A stretch of DNA of 9,125 bases from Chloroflexota bacterium (GTDB lineage Bacteria > Chloroflexota > Dehalococcoidia > Dehalococcoidales > UBA2162), in the NCBI GenBank assembly GCA_016202555.1, contig JACQOL010000097.1, forward strand, positions 1-9,125, given 5' to 3'. The notes under the pieces are model-generated. The model made no database searches. It was not told the DNA's origin and saw only the letters and a program-made list of their open reading frames with translations. The position numbers were made by a program, and so were the translations under genes. Positions 6,103 to 9,125 of this stretch are shown here, piece by piece (within the stretch, counting starts at the first letter, position 1; the number at the start of each line of letters is the position of its first letter).

Positions 6103-7331
6103 AAAAGTGGCTTGAACCTTTAACCAGCGCCTGGGTCGGGATAGCCACTCACCGTCTGCGCAGCTTCTTGACCATTCTGGGTATCGTTATTGGCGTCGGC
6201 GCCGTGATTGCCCTGATGTCTATCGGAAGGGGGGCTGAGGCACAAATCCTTTCCAATATCCAGAGCCTCGGCCCTAATCTACTTACCATCCGCCCCGGGG
6301 CATCCACTTTTGGTGGGGTCAGGAGTGCTGGTGGTGGGGTCAGAACACTGACGATAGAAGATGCCCAGGCAATATCAGAACAGGTCTCCAATATATCGGA
6401 AGTATCCCCGTCCTCTGCCAGTAGCCTGCAGTTGGTCGTGGGTGGCAGTAATACTAATTCTCCAGTTAATGGGATAACTCCAGAATACATGACGATAAAT
6501 AACCTGAAAATGGCCAGCGGTTCTTTCTTCTCCCAGCAGGAGTACCAGAGCGGTGCCAAAGTAGCCGTGCTCGGTGCTACTGTTGCCCAGACCCTGTTTA
6601 AAGATGCTGACCCGCTCGGGCAACAGATGCGAATGGGTGGCATCATCATACGTGTCATCGGCGTTCTGCAGAGTAAGGGGACAAGTTTTAGCTCGTCTGA
6701 TGACGCTATTTTCGTCCCGTTGACCGCCTTGCAACAAGCAGTCGCCCAGCCAAGAACCCCTCAGGGTGGCCATATCGTCTCAGCGATATCGCTGACGGTC
6801 AGTGACCAGGCTCAAACGCAAAATGTTATTGCTAATATTACCAGTCTATTACGCACCCGGCACCGGCTGGCGTCTACGGCGGATAATGATTTTAATATCA
6901 TGTCGGTGGAGGAGCTTGCCAGCACCCTTTCCCAGGTAATCGGCACGATGACCCTTTTCCTGGGGGCTATCGCTGGTATTTCGCTGCTGGTAGGAGGTAT
7001 CGGGGTAATGAACATTATGCTGGTGTCAGTATTGGAGAGAACCAGAGAGATTGGCATCCGTAAGGCACTGGGCGCCCGGGAGTGGGATATATGGAGTCAG
7101 TTCCTGATTGAAGCTGCCTTCCTGTCTTTAATTGGTGGTATCATCGGAATTATCCTGGGCTGGTTAGTTTCAGTCCTCGTGGGCCGTAGCGGGCTAATCA
7201 CGCCCGTAGTCACGGCTGATATTGTTATTATGGCGGTTTCGGTATCGGTGGGGATTGGTCTATTCTTTGGCTTTTATCCGGCCTGGAACGCCTCTCGCCT
7301 TAACCCCATTGAAGCGCTGAGGTCGGAATAG
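6099..7331 (+). CDS. MacB-like ABC transporter permease (FtsX family)
   Basis: The 410-residue protein is full length for the stand-alone permease type. The first membrane helix is at about 22-41 (RSFLTILGIVIGVGAVIAL). A large extracytoplasmic MacB core domain runs from about 45 to 280, containing SLGPNLLTIRPG and VAVLGATVAQTLF. Three C-terminal helices follow (about 285-310, 339-361 and 374-394). The cytoplasmic coupling segment ERTREIGIRKALGA (313-325) is the contact with the ATPase, and the protein ends with the family hallmark NPIEALR. The start at 6099 is set by the ATGA overlap and GAGGTG at 6088-6093. An earlier in-frame ATG at 6045 would lie inside the ATPase gene and lacks a ribosome site. 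MacB-type permeases work by mechanotransmission, pushing substrates through the adaptor rather than across the membrane. The substrate is unknown. Confidence 0.96.
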   Translation: MKKWLEPLTSAWVGIATHRLRSFLTILGIVIGVGAVIALMSIGRGAEAQILSNIQSLGPNLLTIRPGASTFGGVRSAGGGVRTLTIEDAQAISEQVSNISEVSPSSASSLQLVVGGSNTNSPVNGITPEYMTINNLKMASGSFFSQQEYQSGAKVAVLGATVAQTLFKDADPLGQQMRMGGIIIRVIGVLQSKGTSFSSSDDAIFVPLTALQQAVAQPRTPQGGHIVSAISLTVSDQAQTQNVIANITSLLRTRHRLASTADNDFNIMSVEELASTLSQVIGTMTLFLGAIAGISLLVGGIGVMNIMLVSVLERTREIGIRKALGAREWDIWSQFLIEAAFLSLIGGIIGIILGWLVSVLVGRSGLITPVVTADIVIMAVSVSVGIGLFFGFYPAWNASRLNPIEALRSE

Positions 7332-7380
7332 TACTAACTAATTAATTTCTCAAAAGACCCTGAGTTATTACTAACCAATT
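7332..7380 (+). repeat. Direct repeat flanking the promoter of the 7440 gene
   Basis: TACTAACTAATT at 7332-7343 and TACTAACCAATT at 7369-7380 differ at one base and are 37 bases apart. The second copy covers the -35 area of the next promoter. A related ACTAATT lies at the same place in the export operon promoter (3711-3717). It could be a regulator site or an AT-rich coincidence. Confidence 0.4.
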
Positions 7381-7407
7381 GACAATATTTTCGTTATATA
7401 TATTAGA
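7371..7407 (+). promoter_or_regulatory. Candidate promoter of the secreted helical protein gene
   Basis: A perfect TTGACA at 7379-7384 is followed after 16 bases by TATTAG (7401-7406), or after 14 bases by TATATT (7399-7404). Overlapping it are CTA at 7371-7373 and TTCGTTAT at 7390-7397, the same 16-base-gap pattern as before the sigma gene and the export operon. Confidence 0.5.
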
Positions 7408-7439
7408 GCAAGAAATTCAAGCACAGGAGGTCAAATTAA

Positions 7440-7952
7440 ATGTCTAAAAAAGTAAAAGTTCTGGTTTCAGTAGTAGCGGCGGTAACCTTACTGACGGTGG
7501 GCAGTACCGTTGCGGTAATGGCAAAGGGAGCAGAGTCGGCACCACCTCCATCAGCAATGACCCAAGCCGTGGCGGGGACAGACAATAGCACGCTTCTTGC
7601 CCGGGTTGCCCAGATTTTAGGGATTCCCCAGGATACCCTGGTTAACGCCTTTAAACAGGCACAGCAGGAGAGAAGGGCAGATGCTACTGCCAAGGCATTA
7701 GAGAAGTTAAGCAAAGCCTTGGACAAAGCTGTAGCAAAGGGGCGTCTTACTCAAGAGCAGGCCGACCAAATCAAGGCATGGTTGGCGCAGAGACCGGCGT
7801 TTCTGGGACCGGGGTTTTTACAGCGTTTCTTCAGCAACCATAACTTACCTGGCGGGCATATGAAAGGTTTTCCTGGTGGGCTTAGGAATGGTGGACATAT
7901 GAAAGATGGGCCGAAAGGGCACTCCTCTGAGAACGCTACCCAAAATAACTAG
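7440..7952 (+). CDS. Secreted helical protein with Gly/His/Met-rich tail, function unknown
   Basis: The 170-residue protein starts with a signal peptide: basic SKKVK, hydrophobic core to about residue 26, and likely cleavage after A28 (VMA|KG). The mature part has a Pro/Ala spacer and a helical domain at about 48-117 (LLARVAQILGIPQDTLVNAF, then a charged helix and KGRLTQEQADQIKAWL). This recalls small exported proteins annotated DUF2680 or similar, common in Chloroflexota and Firmicutes, but I cannot confirm the family. The tail carries two 13-residue units beginning GGHMK (138-150 and 151-163) plus further His residues, which could bind metal. AGGAGGT at 7425-7431, eight bases from the ATG, is an excellent ribosome site, suggesting high expression. 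It stands alone behind its own promoter, between the exporter and the SIMPL gene, and it could be an exported partner of the stress module. Confidence 0.72.
   Translation: MSKKVKVLVSVVAAVTLLTVGSTVAVMAKGAESAPPPSAMTQAVAGTDNSTLLARVAQILGIPQDTLVNAFKQAQQERRADATAKALEKLSKALDKAVAKGRLTQEQADQIKAWLAQRPAFLGPGFLQRFFSNHNLPGGHMKGFPGGLRNGGHMKDGPKGHSSENATQNN
7851..7928 (+). repeat. 39-bp period repeat coding GGHMK units
   Basis: Two units of 39 bases (7851-7889 and 7890-7928) share CATATGAAAG at 7857-7866 and 7896-7905. They encode GGHMKGFPGGLRN and GGHMKDGPKGHSS. The first five residues are identical and the rest keep only the Gly/Pro-rich character. Confidence 0.7.
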
Positions 7953-7989
7953 CTTTCTGTTCTAGACTAGAATTATAATTACTAGAAAG
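7953..7989 (+). promoter_or_regulatory. Promoter region of the SIMPL gene with nested palindromes
   Basis: TATAAT at 7974-7979 is a perfect -10 box without a clear -35 box. Over it lie a 13-base perfect palindrome TTCTAGACTAGAA (7960-7972), a 10-base palindrome AATTATAATT (7971-7980) and outer CTTTCT/AGAAAG arms (7953-7958, 7984-7989). These could be an operator or the weak terminator of the preceding gene. Confidence 0.45.
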
Positions 7990-8012
7990 AACTTCGGCAG
8001 GGGAGACAAAGA

Positions 8013-8771
8013 ATGAGAAAAGGTTGGTTATGGGTGGCAGGACTGGTGTTAGGGCTGGGCATTATCGGCTTAACTGGTTGCCAGGCGGGTAGCTCTACAC
8101 TGGGAGACCTGAAAGCAATAAATATCGGTGGTAGCCAGCAGGAGGGAATCTGGGTAAACGGGACAGGTAAGGTTACGGTTGTCCCAGATATCGCTAACCT
8201 GAGGTTGGGTATTGAAGCTCAGCAGGTAAGTGTCGCTGAAGCTCAGACACAAGCCGCCGCAGCAATGGCTAAAGTTATGACAGCCCTGGACAACAACGGG
8301 GTGGCTAAAAAGGATATCCAGACTCAGAACTTCAATATATCTAAGGTAACCAGATGGGATGATAAAAACCAGCGGGAAATCGTCATCGGCTACCGGGTAA
8401 CTAATACGGTAACCGCCAAGATACGGGATATAAATAAAGCTGGTAGCATCATTGATGCAGTGGCTTTAGCTGGTGGAGATTTAACCCGAATTGATAGTAT
8501 CAGCTTTTCCGTGGACGACCCAACGCCTTACTATGAAGAAGCCAGGAAAGGGGCAATGGCTGATGCTGAGGCAAAAGCCAAGCAACTGGCTGGACTGGCT
8601 GGTATTAGCCTGGGTAAACCGACTTTTATCTCAGAGAGCACCTTTACTCAGCCTCCCCCTCCCTCTCCTGTATTCAGACTGACTGCCGAAGCCGCCGCCC
8701 CGTCGACCCCGATAAACCCCGGCGAGACGGAAATTAGTATTAGCGTCCAGGTAACCTATGCTATCAAGTAA
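8013..8771 (+). CDS. SIMPL domain (DUF541) lipoprotein
   Basis: The 252-residue protein has a signal segment and a clear lipobox L20-T-G-C23, so it is probably anchored to the outer face of the membrane. The SIMPL/DUF541 domain fills residues 44-252. It opens with the family start GIWVNGTGKVTVVPDIANLRLGIEA, followed by the long Gln/Ala helix, GVAKKDIQTQNFNISK, GYRVTNTVTAKIRD, the ARKGAMADAEAKAKQLAGLAG helix and a closing strand EISISVQVTYAIK after a Pro-rich loop. SIMPL proteins are exported proteins of poorly known function. Members include E. coli YggE, linked to oxidative stress, and others that form ring assemblies. CAGGGGAG at 7999-8005 is seven bases from the ATG. The gene has its own promoter and is the last clear gene of the window. 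Confidence 0.92.
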   Translation: MRKGWLWVAGLVLGLGIIGLTGCQAGSSTLGDLKAINIGGSQQEGIWVNGTGKVTVVPDIANLRLGIEAQQVSVAEAQTQAAAAMAKVMTALDNNGVAKKDIQTQNFNISKVTRWDDKNQREIVIGYRVTNTVTAKIRDINKAGSIIDAVALAGGDLTRIDSISFSVDDPTPYYEEARKGAMADAEAKAKQLAGLAGISLGKPTFISESTFTQPPPPSPVFRLTAEAAAPSTPINPGETEISISVQVTYAIK

Positions 8772-8838
8772 TAGATGTAAGTCTGCCCCGGGGATGAGGG
8801 CAAAGTGTTCTTGCTGTAATTGAGCAAAAATACGATGC

Positions 8839-8884
8839 AAAAATAAAAAAGATAATAGCTAAATACCGAGCTCGTTTGGCTATT
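8839..8884 (-). terminator. Candidate intrinsic terminator for a minus-strand transcript
   Basis: AATAGCTAAA at 8854-8863 pairs with TTTGGCTATT at 8875-8884 around a loop containing the palindrome CGAGCTCG. Read on the minus strand, the hairpin is followed by a T tract (complement of A-rich 8839-8850). The minus-strand RNA has one C-A mismatch in the stem and the stem is AT-rich, so the call is weak. It would imply a leftward gene beyond the right edge. Confidence 0.35.
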
Positions 8885-8983
8885 CTACCTCATCCCCTTA
8901 ATCCCCCTCTCCCTTCGGGTTTGATCCCTCAAGGGCAAGCCTTTAAAGGAGAGGGGGAAGTTTTATTAAGAGGGATAGTAGCC
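8878..8983. repeat. MITE-like imperfect inverted repeat
   Basis: TCCCCCTCTCC at 8902-8912 is a perfect 11-base inverted copy of 8948-8958. Imperfect pairing continues outward through ATCCC/CTTAAT blocks to GGCTA (8878-8882) and TAGCC (8979-8983), all sharing one centre near 8930. The GC-rich stem in an intergenic gap is typical of non-coding repeat families scattered in genomes of this type. No target duplication was identified. Confidence 0.55.
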
Positions 8984-9125
8984 ATTCTTAAACGCCCTTG
9001 TATATGCGGAATGTGGTTACGACATTAGGGATAGGATTACGTTGGCAAGTGAATGAAACTACTTTTATCTCTGTAACCTATCGTAACAAGAACGGCAGAG
9101 TGGCTTTTCTATCGTAGTTATCCAT

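Larger units (their letters stand above)
8772..9125. other. Gene-free stretch with hairpins and repeats
   Basis: No gene of normal length is visible on either strand. From left to right it holds a weak GC hairpin (TGCCC/GGGCA, 8784-8802, no T tract), an A-rich tract with a hairpin (8839-8884), a MITE-like inverted repeat (8878-8983), and a terminal part with short repeats. A 37-codon frame at 9004-9117 lacks a ribosome site. On the minus strand 15 sense codons run in from the right edge to a stop at 9078-9080, too little to judge. Confidence 0.7.

Noticed and set aside
6149..6658. 169-codon open frame on the minus strand within the permease gene
   Set aside because: It lies opposite a clear, motif-complete gene. 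Its translation is Pro/Thr/Arg-rich without domains and no ribosome site is visible.
8784..8802. TGCCC/GGGCA hairpin as terminator of the SIMPL gene
   Set aside because: The stem is only five base pairs and no T tract follows.
9091..9125. GGCAGAGTGGCTT resembling the D-arm of a Ser or Leu tRNA
   Set aside because: No matching acceptor stem, and the window ends before an anticodon arm could be seen. The similarity is a few bases.

Overview
The window looks like an ordinary chromosomal stretch of a bacterium of roughly 50% GC, probably a Chloroflexota member of the Dehalococcoidia type. That placement is inferred from the style of the proteins: a CoaE variant, a sigma factor paired with a DUF5667-like membrane protein, and lipoproteins of SIMPL and MacA type. 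No marker gene is present. All genes lie on the + strand.

Region 1 (1-2078) is housekeeping. It holds the 3' end of a ThpR-like RNA 2',3'-cyclic phosphodiesterase, a small four-cysteine zinc-ribbon protein behind a good sigma-A-type promoter (TTGCCA-17-TATACT), a ComF-type phosphoribosyltransferase and CoaE (dephospho-CoA kinase).

Region 2 (2194-3676) is a sigma-70/ECF-like factor whose last 14 bases overlap a one-pass membrane protein with a DUF5667-like outer domain, the likely partner or anti-sigma factor. Region 3 (3782-7331) is a tightly overlapped MacAB-like export operon: lipoprotein adaptor, ATPase and FtsX-type permease, joined by two ATGA stop/start overlaps. Region 4 (7440-8771) holds two monocistronic-looking envelope genes, a secreted helical protein with a Gly/His/Met repeat tail and a SIMPL-domain lipoprotein. 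No outer-membrane channel gene is present.

The working model is an envelope-stress module: a membrane sensor and sigma factor, an exporter, and two exported proteins. A promoter-like pattern, CTA-N16-TTCG(T/C)TAT, occurs with exact internal spacing 48-53 bases before the sigma gene, the export operon and the secreted-protein gene, so one regulator could control all three. This is inference from three sites only.

Region 5 (8772-9125) has no convincing gene. It holds a hairpin with a minus-strand T tract, a MITE-like imperfect inverted repeat, and a terminal stretch with short repeats and one unsupported 37-codon reading frame. The most unusual protein observation is that the adaptor carries two independent 42-bp (14-residue) duplications, placed symmetrically on the two arms of its predicted coiled-coil hairpin.
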